From contig NZ_QGOK01000003.1 in the NCBI RefSeq assembly GCF_003259175.1, positions 558,001 through 622,000 of the forward strand: a stretch of DNA of 64,000 nt, written 5' to 3'. How positions within the stretch are numbered: position 1 is the first letter of the stretch; each line of letters starts with the position of its first letter. A program made the translations under genes and the position numbers. Positions 17,415-25,392 of this stretch are shown one piece after another. The notes beneath the pieces are model-generated. The model did no database searches. It was not told where the DNA came from and was given only the letters and a program-made list of their open reading frames with translations. The stretch comes from Marinomonas shanghaiensis (GTDB taxonomy: Bacteria; Pseudomonadota; Gammaproteobacteria; Pseudomonadales; Marinomonadaceae).

Positions 17415-17987
17415 ATGAATCTTACACAAAAAGCACTATTACTAACCGCCGGCATTTTAGGGTCATCTATCGTTAATGCGTCCTCAGCAGGGGTCAGCTT
17501 AAATAATGACACAGTGAAGGGTGATATTGATCTAAATATGGGCGCTTTCGGTGTGAATGGTGGTATTACACACAACGATGATCAAAATACTTCGACAGCA
17601 CATATTGGTGTAACCGTTGAAGATTCAGATACGAGCGGCCCACTTCAGGCGGGTTTGGGGATTCGTTTTTATGCAATCGATGCCAATTTAGACAGTGATA
17701 CAGGTAATGATGATCTTTCTCTTGCCTTAGCGTTAGGTGGCTGGTACCGCTACACATTGCCAGAGGCAAACCGTGTTAGCATTTATGGCTCTGTTTACTA
17801 TACTCCAGAGGTACTTGCGCTATCTAACCTGGATCACATGTATACTTATGAGTTTCGTGCAGAATACATGACGATGCGTAATGCCAGAGCCTATGTGCGT
17901 TATGGCAAAACGGTAACTGTATACGAAGATAATAGCCGCAAAGAACTTGATAAAGGTCTTTCTGTTGGCGCAACCGTAGATTTCTAA
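17415..17987 (+). CDS. YfaZ-like outer-membrane beta-barrel protein
   Basis: A 190-aa precursor. A signal peptide (MNLTQKALLLTAGILGSSIVNA) is followed by alternating polar/hydrophobic strands ending in an aromatic residue (LSVGATVDF), the outer-membrane insertion signature recognised by BamA. It resembles YfaZ-type small porin-like proteins of unknown function. It follows ttcA by ten bases, so it may share its transcript, but the functions appear unrelated. A very strong terminator shared with apt follows. Confidence 0.8.
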   Translation: MNLTQKALLLTAGILGSSIVNASSAGVSLNNDTVKGDIDLNMGAFGVNGGITHNDDQNTSTAHIGVTVEDSDTSGPLQAGLGIRFYAIDANLDSDTGNDDLSLALALGGWYRYTLPEANRVSIYGSVYYTPEVLALSNLDHMYTYEFRAEYMTMRNARAYVRYGKTVTVYEDNSRKELDKGLSVGATVDF

Positions 17988-18000
17988 TTGTGCTTCAGGC

Positions 18001-18036
18001 AAATAAAAAAGGTGGCCGAGGCCACCTTTTTTATTT
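18001..18036. terminator. Bidirectional terminator between yfaZ-like gene and apt
   Basis: AAATAAAAAAGGTGGCC (18001-18017) and its exact complement (18020-18036) form a 17-bp stem with a two-base GA centre, giving a GC core with A/T flanks on both sides. It works for the rightward porin gene and the leftward apt operon. Confidence 0.93.
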
Positions 18037-18052
18037 GTGAGTTTAACTCAAC

Positions 18053-18595
18053 TCAGTCGCCATTATAGGCACAAAGGCTAAAAACAGGAATATCACTGTC
18101 TCTTAGCTTCTGACTGCCACCAAGGTCTGGCAAATCGATAATGGCCGCCACCTCTTTGATATTTGCCCCTTGTTTTGTTAAAAGTTCAATCGCTGCGAAT
18201 AAGGTTCCACCCGTTGCAATTAGGTCATCAAATAGTAAGACTTCATCACCTTCACTAACGGCGCCTTCTTGGATCTCCAATTCTGCTTCACCATATTCTA
18301 GCGCGTATTTTTGCGAAATAGTTTTTCCAGGCAGCTTGCCTTTTTTGCGCACCAAAATGAGGGGTTTCTGTAGCTCATAAGCTAAGACAGCCGCAATTAA
18401 AAAGCCTCTCGCGTCAATACAAGCAATGTGTGAGATATCCGTAGAGATATATCGATGAACATAGGCATCGACGACCATTCTCATCCCTTTAGGATCACTG
18501 AAAATAGGCGTGATATCTCGAAAGCTGATGCCTTTTTTTGGCCAGTCTTCAACGGTTTGTATTAGTGACTTAACGTAAAAATCGTCATAGAGCAT
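18053..18595 (-). CDS. apt: Adenine phosphoribosyltransferase
   Basis: Purine salvage enzyme making AMP from adenine and PRPP in the cytoplasm. The PRPP-binding motif is VLLFDDLIATGGT; GISFRDITPIF, IDARGFLIA and the flexible-loop segment RKKGKLPG are all family hallmarks. The length of 180 aa is normal. The start lies 24 bases after the stop of fnr on the same strand, so it may be the last gene of a hemN-fnr-apt transcript; a separate promoter in so short a gap cannot be excluded. Confidence 0.95.
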   Translation of the reverse strand: MLYDDFYVKSLIQTVEDWPKKGISFRDITPIFSDPKGMRMVVDAYVHRYISTDISHIACIDARGFLIAAVLAYELQKPLILVRKKGKLPGKTISQKYALEYGEAELEIQEGAVSEGDEVLLFDDLIATGGTLFAAIELLTKQGANIKEVAAIIDLPDLGGSQKLRDSDIPVFSLCAYNGD

Positions 18596-18619
18596 GTTGG
18601 TAACGCCTCATTATATCAA

Positions 18620-19384
18620 TCAAATGTTAGCGATTTTACCACAATCACTCGCAACCCCAACGAGTTTTTGTATTTCAGGGAAGTCAATTATCTCAATTTC
18701 TTTGCCATCCACATGTATCAACTCATTTTTTTGAAACCGAGTAATGACGCGGCTTACCGTTTCCACGGCCAAACCAAGATAGTTACCTATTTCACCACGC
18801 GACATAGACAAACGAAAGGCACTCGCAGAATAACCGCGCTTTTTAAAACGAGTAGATAGGTTTAACAAAAAAGAAGCCACTTTTTCATCTGCATTCTTTT
18901 TACCTAGCAGTACCATCATTTGCTGATCATCAGAGATCTTGCGACTCATGACTTTGAATAGCTGATGTTTGAGAGAGGGAATTTGAGAAGACAGCTCTTC
19001 TAGGTGGCTAAATGGGATTTCACAAACGGTTGTGGTTTCTAGCGCTTTGGCTGAGACGGGGTAAATGTTGGAATCAATACCACTTAAACCAACCAGCTCA
19101 CTTGGACAGTAAAACCCTGTAATCTGCTCTTCACCGTATGACGTTATATTAAATGTCTTCAATGTTCCAGAGCGCACGGCATAAACCGAATCAAAAGCTT
19201 CGCCCTGACGAAACAAAAAATCCCCTTTTTTGAGTGGCTTTTTGCGCTCAATAATTTGATCTAAACGATTAATGTCTTCGTCCGCTAGTGCAATAGGCAA
19301 ACACAGTGCGCTTAGGCTACAGTTTTGGCATTGCGATGTTAGAGTGCTGTTAAATCGTGACTTTGTGTGTGTCATGGTGGTCAT
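18620..19384 (-). CDS. fnr: FNR/ANR-type oxygen-sensing transcription regulator
   Basis: A 254-aa CRP-family regulator. The N-terminal cysteines Cys19, Cys22 and Cys28 (CQNCSLSALC) plus Cys121 (TTVCEIPF) match the four [4Fe-4S] ligands of FNR. RxGxLKTFNI, RKISDDQQMMVLLGKKNADE (dimer helix) and the recognition helix with ETVSR agree with the FNR DNA-binding specificity. An extra Cys93 sits in GFYCPSE. The start has GGGAGA a few bases upstream. It lies 21 bases after hemN, the anaerobic heme gene that FNR/ANR commonly controls. Confidence 0.95.
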   Translation of the reverse strand: MTTMTHTKSRFNSTLTSQCQNCSLSALCLPIALADEDINRLDQIIERKKPLKKGDFLFRQGEAFDSVYAVRSGTLKTFNITSYGEEQITGFYCPSELVGLSGIDSNIYPVSAKALETTTVCEIPFSHLEELSSQIPSLKHQLFKVMSRKISDDQQMMVLLGKKNADEKVASFLLNLSTRFKKRGYSASAFRLSMSRGEIGNYLGLAVETVSRVITRFQKNELIHVDGKEIEIIDFPEIQKLVGVASDCGKIANI

Positions 19385-19405
19385 ACTGTTCTCCCTGTTC
19401 TCGAT

Positions 19406-20776
19406 TTATATAACTTTTGAGTATTTTATCGCGCCATTTAGGTACTTATCGAAAACCATGCAAATGCACCGAATCAGTAGTCTACCGCGCTCTGTCACTT
19501 TAATAATGGTCTGCATTCCATTATGGTTGATTTCTAACATGCCATCTTCGATCATGGATGTCAGATTGTCTACTTCTTGAGAAAAATAATCAAAGAAGCG
19601 AATCTTAAATTCTTTTTCAATGATTTCGGTATTTAGTTCAAATTGAGCAATCAGTGACATGATGACATGATGACGAATTTTATCATCACGATTGCTAATA
19701 TATCCCTTAGCAATGGCTAATTGGCCTTTTTCAATACTGTTCCGATACAGGGTCAAGTCCGTATGGTTCTGTATATAAACGCCATTCAAATCGCTAATGG
19801 CTGAAACACCAAAAGCCACTAAATCCGTATCTGCGTGTGTAGTATAACCTTGAAAATTTCTTTGTAAGCTGCCTTGTTTTTGTGCTTGAGCAAGACTGTC
19901 ATACGGTTTGGCAAAATGATCCATTCCAATGTATTCATAACCTGCATTCATAAGATACTCAATGCTCATTCTGAGTAAATCAAGTTTCGTCGTGGCAATG
20001 GGCAAACTCTCATCCAAAATCCGTTTTTGAGCTAAAAAGCGCTCAGGTAAATGTGCATAGTTGAACAAAGAGATACGCTCAGGTGATAACTGTATCACCT
20101 TGTCTAAGGTATCTTGGAAACCAGCAAGAGACTGATAGGGTAAGCCATAAATCAAATCAAAGTTAACCGATTTTATGCCTAATTCTCGCGCATGGTCCAT
20201 CAGGTTCTTAACCATTTTAAACGGCTGAACTCGATGAATTGCCTTTTGCACTATTGGATCAAAATCTTGCACGCCAACACTGATTCGATTGATGCCCATC
20301 TCAGTCAGCAATTTAAGCTTGGAATAATTGATTTCTCTAGGGTCAATTTCAATACTGTAGTCTTGTGTCCCGTTATTGACCAAAGTGAAGTGCTGTTTAA
20401 TATTATTAAAGAGGGCGTTTATTAAGTCTTCAGTGAGAAAGGTAGGTGTTCCCCCACCAAAGTGCAGCTGCGTAACTTTGCGGGTATGATCCAGCATAAG
20501 GCTGCGTAGTCTCATTTCCTCGCCTAACAACTCTACATATTCTATGCCTTTCTCATACTGCTTGGTGACAATCTTATTGCAAGCACAGTAATAACACAGG
20601 TGCGCACAAAAAGGGATGTGAAAGTACAAGCTCAGAGGAGCATCAGACGGCACTAACATTTTATCTATTAACGCAATTTTACTGATATTCGCATCAAATT
20701 GTGGTGCGGTAGGGTATGAGGTGTATCGAGGCCCTGATAAATCATATTTACCAATCAGTTCAGAATCCCAAATCAT
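19406..20776 (-). CDS. hemN: Oxygen-independent coproporphyrinogen III dehydrogenase
   Basis: Radical SAM enzyme that decarboxylates coproporphyrinogen III when oxygen is low. The cluster motif is HIPFCAHLCYYCAC (CxxxCxxC); GGGTPTFL, the YEYIGMDHFAKP segment and FQGYTTHADTDL are HemN markers. The length of 456 aa matches true HemN rather than HemW. It leads a leftward run with fnr and apt. A perfect inverted repeat at 20784-20806 includes its ribosome-binding site AGGA, which may control translation. I find no good FNR box in the upstream gap. Confidence 0.95.
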   Translation of the reverse strand: MIWDSELIGKYDLSGPRYTSYPTAPQFDANISKIALIDKMLVPSDAPLSLYFHIPFCAHLCYYCACNKIVTKQYEKGIEYVELLGEEMRLRSLMLDHTRKVTQLHFGGGTPTFLTEDLINALFNNIKQHFTLVNNGTQDYSIEIDPREINYSKLKLLTEMGINRISVGVQDFDPIVQKAIHRVQPFKMVKNLMDHARELGIKSVNFDLIYGLPYQSLAGFQDTLDKVIQLSPERISLFNYAHLPERFLAQKRILDESLPIATTKLDLLRMSIEYLMNAGYEYIGMDHFAKPYDSLAQAQKQGSLQRNFQGYTTHADTDLVAFGVSAISDLNGVYIQNHTDLTLYRNSIEKGQLAIAKGYISNRDDKIRHHVIMSLIAQFELNTEIIEKEFKIRFFDYFSQEVDNLTSMIEDGMLEINHNGMQTIIKVTERGRLLIRCICMVFDKYLNGAIKYSKVI

Positions 20777-20783
20777 GATGTCT

Positions 20784-20806
20784 TCCTATTAAAATTTCTA
20801 ATAGGA
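20784..20806 (-). promoter_or_regulatory. Inverted repeat covering the hemN ribosome-binding site
   Basis: TCCTATTA (20784-20791) and TAATAGGA (20799-20806) form a perfect 8-bp inverted repeat with a 7-base spacer. Read on the minus strand, the arm nearest the gene contains AGGA, seven bases before the hemN ATG. As RNA it would hide the ribosome-binding site; as DNA it could be a dimer operator. Both readings are inference. Confidence 0.5.
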
Positions 20807-20984
20807 GTGTACTCTTTAGTGAATTCGCATTAGCTGACTCAGATCATGATTTATGATGCTGAAATCAAAAATCCGCTTTACTTAGGTCACTGACAGTAAT
20901 GATAGGATACGAATATTCTCACAGCCTCCCAAATTTGGTCTAATAACACCCCATTTATTGCGCAATCTGTGTGAAGGTTTTTTT

Positions 20985-21569
20985 ATGAGTTCGTTCCCCC
21001 TATATCTCGCGCATGGTGCTGGTGTTGGTCATACAAACGATTTTTTATCTCAACTGGGTGCCGCCATCTCAGTACAAAGAGAGCAATTGATTATTCCTTT
21101 GACATTTTCCTATATGAAGGAGCAGGCATTATCAATGAAAAGAAGGCCTCCGCCACGTTTTTCTACACTGATACCTGAATACGCGAATTATATTGAGCAC
21201 GAGGAGGCTTGTATTGTTGCTGGCAAGTCAATGGGAGGAAGAGTGGCAACGCAGTTATCACATCTTCCTATGGTCAAAGCGATTGTGTGTTTTGGTTTTC
21301 CATTTCACCCCGTGGGAAAACCAGAAAAAAATAGGCTTGCCTTCCTGTCTAAGATTGAGGTGCCTTGTCTCATTGTGCAGGGCACTAGGGATGCATTGGG
21401 TCGTTATGAGTGGGTAAGTCAGCAAACACTGCCTAAAAACATTGAAATTGTGTGGATTGAAGGCGCAGATCATGACTTTAAAACCCTAAAAAAATACAAT
21501 ACTACGATCAATGATACGATTAATCATATTGCTGCCATTACGCAGCATTGGTTAATGAAAACCATCTGA
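20985..21569 (+). CDS. Small alpha/beta hydrolase (KANL3/Tex30-like)
   Basis: A 194-aa cytoplasmic alpha/beta hydrolase. The N-terminal LAHGAGVGH is the oxyanion region, the nucleophile elbow is AGKSMGGRVA, the acid is in QGTRDALG and the His is in GADHDF. Size and motifs match the short KANL3/Tex30-like family, whose substrates are unknown. ATG 20985 has GAAGG seven bases upstream; the upstream start at 20958 has none. tusA follows after 34 bases. Confidence 0.82.
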   Translation: MSSFPLYLAHGAGVGHTNDFLSQLGAAISVQREQLIIPLTFSYMKEQALSMKRRPPPRFSTLIPEYANYIEHEEACIVAGKSMGGRVATQLSHLPMVKAIVCFGFPFHPVGKPEKNRLAFLSKIEVPCLIVQGTRDALGRYEWVSQQTLPKNIEIVWIEGADHDFKTLKKYNTTINDTINHIAAITQHWLMKTI

Positions 21570-21603
21570 GCAATTCATACTCTTTTAACACCAAAGGAAT
21601 ACC

Positions 21604-21837
21604 ATGGAATACCAAGCGATTCTTGATGCCACAGGCCTACTTTGTCCAGAGCCTGTAATGCTGCTGCATGTGGAAATGCGAAAATTGACCGCGAAACAGA
21701 CATTAAAAGTCATTGCAACAGATCCTTCTACGACCAGAGACATACCAAAGTTTTGTCAATTTCTTGGGCACAAGCTGGTACAGCAAAACCAGGAAGAGGA
21801 TGTTTATACATTTTGGATTGAAAAGAAGGAAAAATAA
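21604..21837 (+). CDS. tusA: TusA sulfur-carrier protein
   Basis: A 77-aa TusA/SirA fold protein that passes persulfide sulfur from IscS to the TusBCD relay for tRNA 2-thiouridine and to other acceptors. The active-site motif is [11 protein letters not shown] with the carrier Cys in CPxP. Length is normal. It carries a clear ribosome-binding site (AAAGGAA before ATG). A convergent hairpin follows. Other small TusA-like proteins cannot be excluded since the gene is separate from tusBCD. Confidence 0.88.
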   Translation: MEYQAILDATGLLCPEPVMLLHVEMRKLTAKQTLKVIATDPSTTRDIPKFCQFLGHKLVQQNQEEDVYTFWIEKKEK

Positions 21838-21838
21838 A

Positions 21839-21873
21839 AATCCCCCAGACTATCAGTAATAATCTGAGGGATT
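21839..21873 (-). terminator. Terminator of the CBS-protein gene
   Basis: AATCCCCCAGA (21839-21849) and TCTGAGGGATT (21863-21873) pair with one mismatch. On the minus strand the stem is followed directly by TTTTTATTTTT, so it mainly ends leftward transcription; it may also stop tusA. Confidence 0.75.
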
Positions 21874-21892
21874 AAATTAACGACTAAAAAAC

Positions 21893-22486
21893 TTAGGCAA
21901 CTTTAAGCTTTTTAGTGTGCTCTTTTTCACCAAGAATCGCACTTTGATAAATGTGCTCGAAATTTGAAAAACCCACGTCAATATCTAAGCGAAGTTGGCG
22001 GGCAATATCGTTCGAAGAGACCAAGCCTCTTATGGTTTTGGTCTCTTCATCAATCACTAAGAGATGCTGAAATTTATTATTTCTTTGACTGAAAAGTAAT
22101 GATTCGATATCAGACTTTTGCAGTGAAGTATAGGACAGAGCCAACAAAGTTTCTTTCGGTCTCATCAAATCAGCTACCATTAGCTCTGAGCGCTTATAAC
22201 CATTCGCAACCTGTTTAATGAAGACATCTTCCGATAAATCTTCAAGGCTGATGACGCCAATAAAATGATTATCTGCATCAACAACAAGTTTCATGCGGAC
22301 GTGCTCTTTGCGCATTAGCAAAACCAATTCATCAGCACGCGTGCTGGATTCTATGACTCTAGGGCCTGCCTTTTGAAAGTCAGTAAATACAGACAAAGCA
22401 GGTGAGTACAAGTTAGTGTTGGCTAACGTTGTAGGCCAAGTTAAATTATTAACGTCTTTTGTTGATACGTAAGTCAATGTTTTCAT
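21893..22486 (-). CDS. CBS-domain pair protein
   Basis: A 197-aa cytoplasmic protein with two CBS repeats (about 55-105 and 115-165): MKLVVDADNHFIGVISLEDL and HLLVIDEETKTIRGLVSSNDI, each ending in the usual G-x-x-S/D pattern. CBS pairs bind adenine nucleotides and act as energy sensors. There is no attached enzyme or channel domain, so its target is unknown. It lies 42 bases downstream of a small secreted-protein gene on the same strand. Confidence 0.85.
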   Translation of the reverse strand: MKTLTYVSTKDVNNLTWPTTLANTNLYSPALSVFTDFQKAGPRVIESSTRADELVLLMRKEHVRMKLVVDADNHFIGVISLEDLSEDVFIKQVANGYKRSELMVADLMRPKETLLALSYTSLQKSDIESLLFSQRNNKFQHLLVIDEETKTIRGLVSSNDIARQLRLDIDVGFSNFEHIYQSAILGEKEHTKKLKVA

Positions 22487-22528
22487 GATAGAACCCCAAT
22501 AAAGTAGATAAAAAGAAGAATGGGTAAG

Positions 22529-22834
22529 TTATATCAATGAAACTGGTGGCGCCCTTGGGCTCTTATTACTGATTATTCGGGAGTGAACAGGAAGATGGTT
22601 ATAAATGAAATCAGGTAAAGAACGACTTAGCACCTTTGAGGCGTAAAAGTCCGAATAAACAAAATGAGTGTCGGAACTTTTTTCTTGATCTGGGACAACG
22701 ACTTCACAAAACTTTTGATCTATTGTTGGCTCTATCCAACGCAATTGAGTTACTTCGTGCGCATTAACACGTTGAGAAATCGTCAATAAAGACGATATCA
22801 CAACCGCAATCAACACAAGTAACTGAATTTTCAT
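22529..22834 (-). CDS. Small secreted protein, unknown function
   Basis: A 101-aa product not recognised as any family. A clear signal peptide (MKIQLLVLIAVVISSLL ... RVNA) is followed by about 75 polar residues with a single Cys and a Pro/Arg-rich end. It lacks membrane segments, so it is probably periplasmic. No strong ribosome-binding site is visible before the ATG. Support is the signal peptide and its position 42 bases upstream of the CBS gene on the same strand. Confidence 0.5.
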   Translation of the reverse strand: MKIQLLVLIAVVISSLLTISQRVNAHEVTQLRWIEPTIDQKFCEVVVPDQEKSSDTHFVYSDFYASKVLSRSLPDFIYNHLPVHSRIISNKSPRAPPVSLI

Positions 22835-22994
22835 AGTAATACCAACGTTTACAAACTAATGTATGCAATTAATATAGGCTTGCCTTTCTGTAAATCCCAG
22901 CGTTTTTTATAAAATGACGTATATTTCCACTATCTTGTGTTTTGTTAATAGATCATGACTAAATGCAACATAATACCTATAAACGTTAACATAA

Positions 22995-23025
22995 GGTTAG
23001 GAAACGTGATTGATGGTTCCTAACC
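22995..23025 (-). terminator. Stem-loop after the MaoC-like gene
   Basis: GGTTAGGAA (22995-23003) and TTCCTAACC (23017-23025) form a perfect 9-bp stem with a 13-base loop, 30 bases past the MaoC stop. On the minus strand it runs into TTATGTT, a weak T stretch. The remaining sequence of the 220-base gap (22835-23054) is AT-rich and shows nothing else I can name. Confidence 0.45.
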
Positions 23026-23054
23026 CCAGAGCTTTTTGCTAATACTTATTTATA

Positions 23055-23480
23055 TTAGGCTACCACTGCTGGCAACATAATGGTTGCTTCACCGGTCACC
23101 ACAACTTTACCTTCGCATTCACACACTGTTTTTAGTGTTGCTCGGCGGCGGCGCTCGTTGATATCTGTCACCGTCACGGTTGTTACGACCTCTTGCCCAA
23201 TAAAAACAGGAGCTCGAAACTTAAGCGTCTGCTCAAGATAAATGCAACCAGGTCCTGGAAGCTGCGTGCCAATCGCGGCAGATATAAATCCGGCAGTCAG
23301 CATGCCGTGAGCAATAGGCTGACCAAATGATGTTGTCGCTGCGTATTCAGCATTCAAATGGACAGGGTTTGTATCTCCCGTCACTTCTGCAAAAGCCTGA
23401 ACATCCTCTGTTGTGACCACTTTTCGGTACTCAGTGCTTTGGTTTATGGAAAGTTGCTCTAATGTATAACCAGTCGTCAT
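23055..23480 (-). CDS. MaoC-like (R)-specific enoyl-CoA hydratase
   Basis: A 141-aa hot-dog fold hydratase of the PhaJ/MaoC type, expected to hydrate trans-2-enoyl-CoA to (R)-3-hydroxyacyl-CoA. The catalytic pair is in TGDTNPVHLN (Asp and His); GQPIAHGMLTAGFISA is the typical substrate-tunnel segment. ATG 23480 has AAGGA at good spacing, better than the TTG at 23486. PhaJ would link beta-oxidation to polyhydroxyalkanoate synthesis, but no pha gene is nearby, so the pathway is inferred. Confidence 0.88.
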   Translation of the reverse strand: MTTGYTLEQLSINQSTEYRKVVTTEDVQAFAEVTGDTNPVHLNAEYAATTSFGQPIAHGMLTAGFISAAIGTQLPGPGCIYLEQTLKFRAPVFIGQEVVTTVTVTDINERRRRATLKTVCECEGKVVVTGEATIMLPAVVA

Positions 23481-23547
23481 TACCAATCCTTATTTTGTCA
23501 TTTTCGGTTATGGTACACTTTCATCGTACTATTCATAAGAGGTATCT

Positions 23548-24192
23548 ATGGTTAAATTGGTAATTTTTGATTGGGACGGTACCTTATTTGATTCTATTGA
23601 TAAAATCTGTGCCAGCATGCTGCAAGCTGGCAATTTGGCAAAAGCGCCCACTAGGACAAAAGACGATGTAAAAAACATTATAGGCTTGTCTTTGGAAAGA
23701 GCGGTTGATGTTATTTGGCCGGAGCTATCTATTAACGAACACGACACCATTATTGAGCATTATAAACGTATTTATGTTGCGGCCGACCAGACACCACCGC
23801 TGGCTTATCCTGGTGTAATCAAAGTGTTGGATAAACTGCAAGCATCCAATGTCAAAATGGCAGTGGCAACAGGAAAAAGCCGACGGGGACTTGAGCGAGC
23901 GATGTTGCTAAGCAAGACAAACGATTATTTTGTTGCTTCTCGCTGTGCCGATGAAACGCTATCGAAACCCAACCCACTGATGTTAGTGCAAATATTGACG
24001 GAGCTAAACATACGCCCAGAGCAGGCCATTATGGTTGGCGATACAGAATACGATTTAAACATGGCTACTAATGCAGGTATGAAAAGCATTGGCGTGACTT
24101 ATGGCGCTCATAAAGCAGAACGACTAAAAGCTTGCCAGCCGCACGCACTTATCAACGATTTTAATCAATTATCAAATATTTTAGGATTATAA
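23548..24192 (+). CDS. HAD phosphatase, phosphoglycolate phosphatase-like
   Basis: A 214-aa HAD subfamily IA hydrolase. Motif I is VIFDWDGTLFDS, motif II the Thr in VATGKSRRGL, motif III the Lys in LSKPNP and motif IV MVGDTEYDL. It resembles the Gph-like protein encoded between rluC and sppA in pseudomonads; rluC is not adjacent here. It is followed three bases later by the S49 peptidase gene, which supports the same conserved pairing. Substrate unknown. Confidence 0.85.
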   Translation: MVKLVIFDWDGTLFDSIDKICASMLQAGNLAKAPTRTKDDVKNIIGLSLERAVDVIWPELSINEHDTIIEHYKRIYVAADQTPPLAYPGVIKVLDKLQASNVKMAVATGKSRRGLERAMLLSKTNDYFVASRCADETLSKPNPLMLVQILTELNIRPEQAIMVGDTEYDLNMATNAGMKSIGVTYGAHKAERLKACQPHALINDFNQLSNILGL

Positions 24193-24195
24193 GAA

Positions 24196-25215
24196 ATGAG
24201 CTGGACAGAAGAGGAAGACCGCAAGCCGTCATTAGATGAATCTAAGGGTGAGCATGAACAAAATACGACAAAGCCAGAAACTGACAAGACGGATCCCAAT
24301 AAAGAGATTTGGGTATTGCTTGAAAAAACACTGAATGAAAATATTGTTGAAAAACGCCGTGCCAGACGTTGGAGGATTTTCTTTCGTTTTACGACGATCG
24401 CTATTTTCCTGGCGGTTATTGGTGGTTGGTTTGCTAAGTCTAACTTTCAGGACGTGAGTCTGGAGGGGGATATCGTGGCCATGATCCCAATGCGTGGTGT
24501 GATTGGTGCCGACAATGAAATTGAATCCTCTGAATTTGTTGGTTTACTTGATGCTGCCTACCAGAATAGTCGTTTAAAAGGTGTCGTGATTGAAATGAAT
24601 AGTCCTGGTGGCAGCCCTGTACATTCTGGGATCATTTATGATGCGATTCGTGCAAAAGAAAGTCGTTATCCTGATATCCCTGTTGTCGTGGTGGTTGAAG
24701 ATATGGCCGCCTCAGGTGGCTATTACATTGCTTCTGCTGCGAATGAGATCTACGCTGATAAAGCCAGTTTGGTTGGCTCAATAGGTGTCATTTCATCTGG
24801 TTTTGACGCCAGTAATTTACTTGAAAAAATTGGTGTAGAACGACGTACTTTTACGGCTGGTCGCAATAAAGCCTTCTTAGACCCTTTTGCGCCAATGACT
24901 GAAGAAGCGAAAAGCAAATGGCAGGCGGTATTAGATGAAACACATCAACAGTTTATTAACGCGGTGAAAGAAGGCCGTGGCGACAGACTTGTTATCACTG
25001 ACGATGTGTTTTCAGGTATGGTTTTTACAGGATCGCAGGCGGTTAAAATCGGCCTCATAGATGGTTTGGCCAGTGTCAATGATATTTTAAACGCTCGTTT
25101 TCCTAATGCTGAACCTATTTTTTACGAACCAAAACAAGATTCTTGGAAAGAGCTCGCTAAAGAGCTGGGGGTAGAAATGGCGACAAAAGTCCTAAACAGT
25201 ACCAATCTACAATAA
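24196..25215 (+). CDS. sppA: S49 signal peptide peptidase SppA-like
   Basis: A 339-aa short-form SppA. A charged cytoplasmic N-terminus (about 1-55) precedes one membrane anchor (FRFTTIAIFLAVIGGWF). The ClpP-like peptidase domain shows SPGGSPVHSG, the catalytic Ser in DMAASGGYYIA and VGSIGVISSGFD; the Lys general base is expected in the TFTAGRNKAFLDPF region. It degrades cleaved signal peptides in the inner membrane, with the domain facing the periplasm. A terminator follows at 25232. Confidence 0.88.
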   Translation: MSWTEEEDRKPSLDESKGEHEQNTTKPETDKTDPNKEIWVLLEKTLNENIVEKRRARRWRIFFRFTTIAIFLAVIGGWFAKSNFQDVSLEGDIVAMIPMRGVIGADNEIESSEFVGLLDAAYQNSRLKGVVIEMNSPGGSPVHSGIIYDAIRAKESRYPDIPVVVVVEDMAASGGYYIASAANEIYADKASLVGSIGVISSGFDASNLLEKIGVERRTFTAGRNKAFLDPFAPMTEEAKSKWQAVLDETHQQFINAVKEGRGDRLVITDDVFSGMVFTGSQAVKIGLIDGLASVNDILNARFPNAEPIFYEPKQDSWKELAKELGVEMATKVLNSTNLQ

Positions 25216-25231
25216 AATATCTTGTTTATTG

Positions 25232-25255
25232 AAAAGCTCCTTCGGGGGCTTTTTT
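25232..25255 (+). terminator. Terminator after sppA
   Basis: AAAAGCTCC, TTCG loop and GGGGCTTTTTT form a compact hairpin with a stable UUCG-type tetraloop and a six-T tail. Confidence 0.88.
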
Positions 25256-25313
25256 AATGCCTGCCATACAGCGATATGAAAAATCAAATCGGTAGTTGAC
25301 CATGTCATAGTGT

Positions 25314-25366
25314 TATCAATAAAATAAGTTTGATAAAATAAATTCACTATTTATCTTATCAAACTT
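25314..25366. promoter_or_regulatory. Palindromic operator and promoter of the kfrA-like gene
   Basis: Two 18-base arms (25326-25343 and 25349-25366) beginning AAGTTTGATAA and ending TTATCAAACTT pair with one mismatch around TCACT. A further TTATCAA half-site starts at 25314. TTGATA (25330-25335) and TATCTT (25352-25357), 16 bases apart, could be -35 and -10, so a bound protein would cover the promoter. The product of the next gene is the natural candidate to bind here. Confidence 0.7.
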
Positions 25367-25392
25367 TTTACGGTCAGTAGGGGAAATGAACG

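Noticed and set aside
20777..20984. FNR/ANR box upstream of hemN
   Set aside because: The nearest look-alike (ATGAT then ATCAA) has a six-base spacer and a changed half-site, so it does not fit TTGAT-N4-ATCAA.
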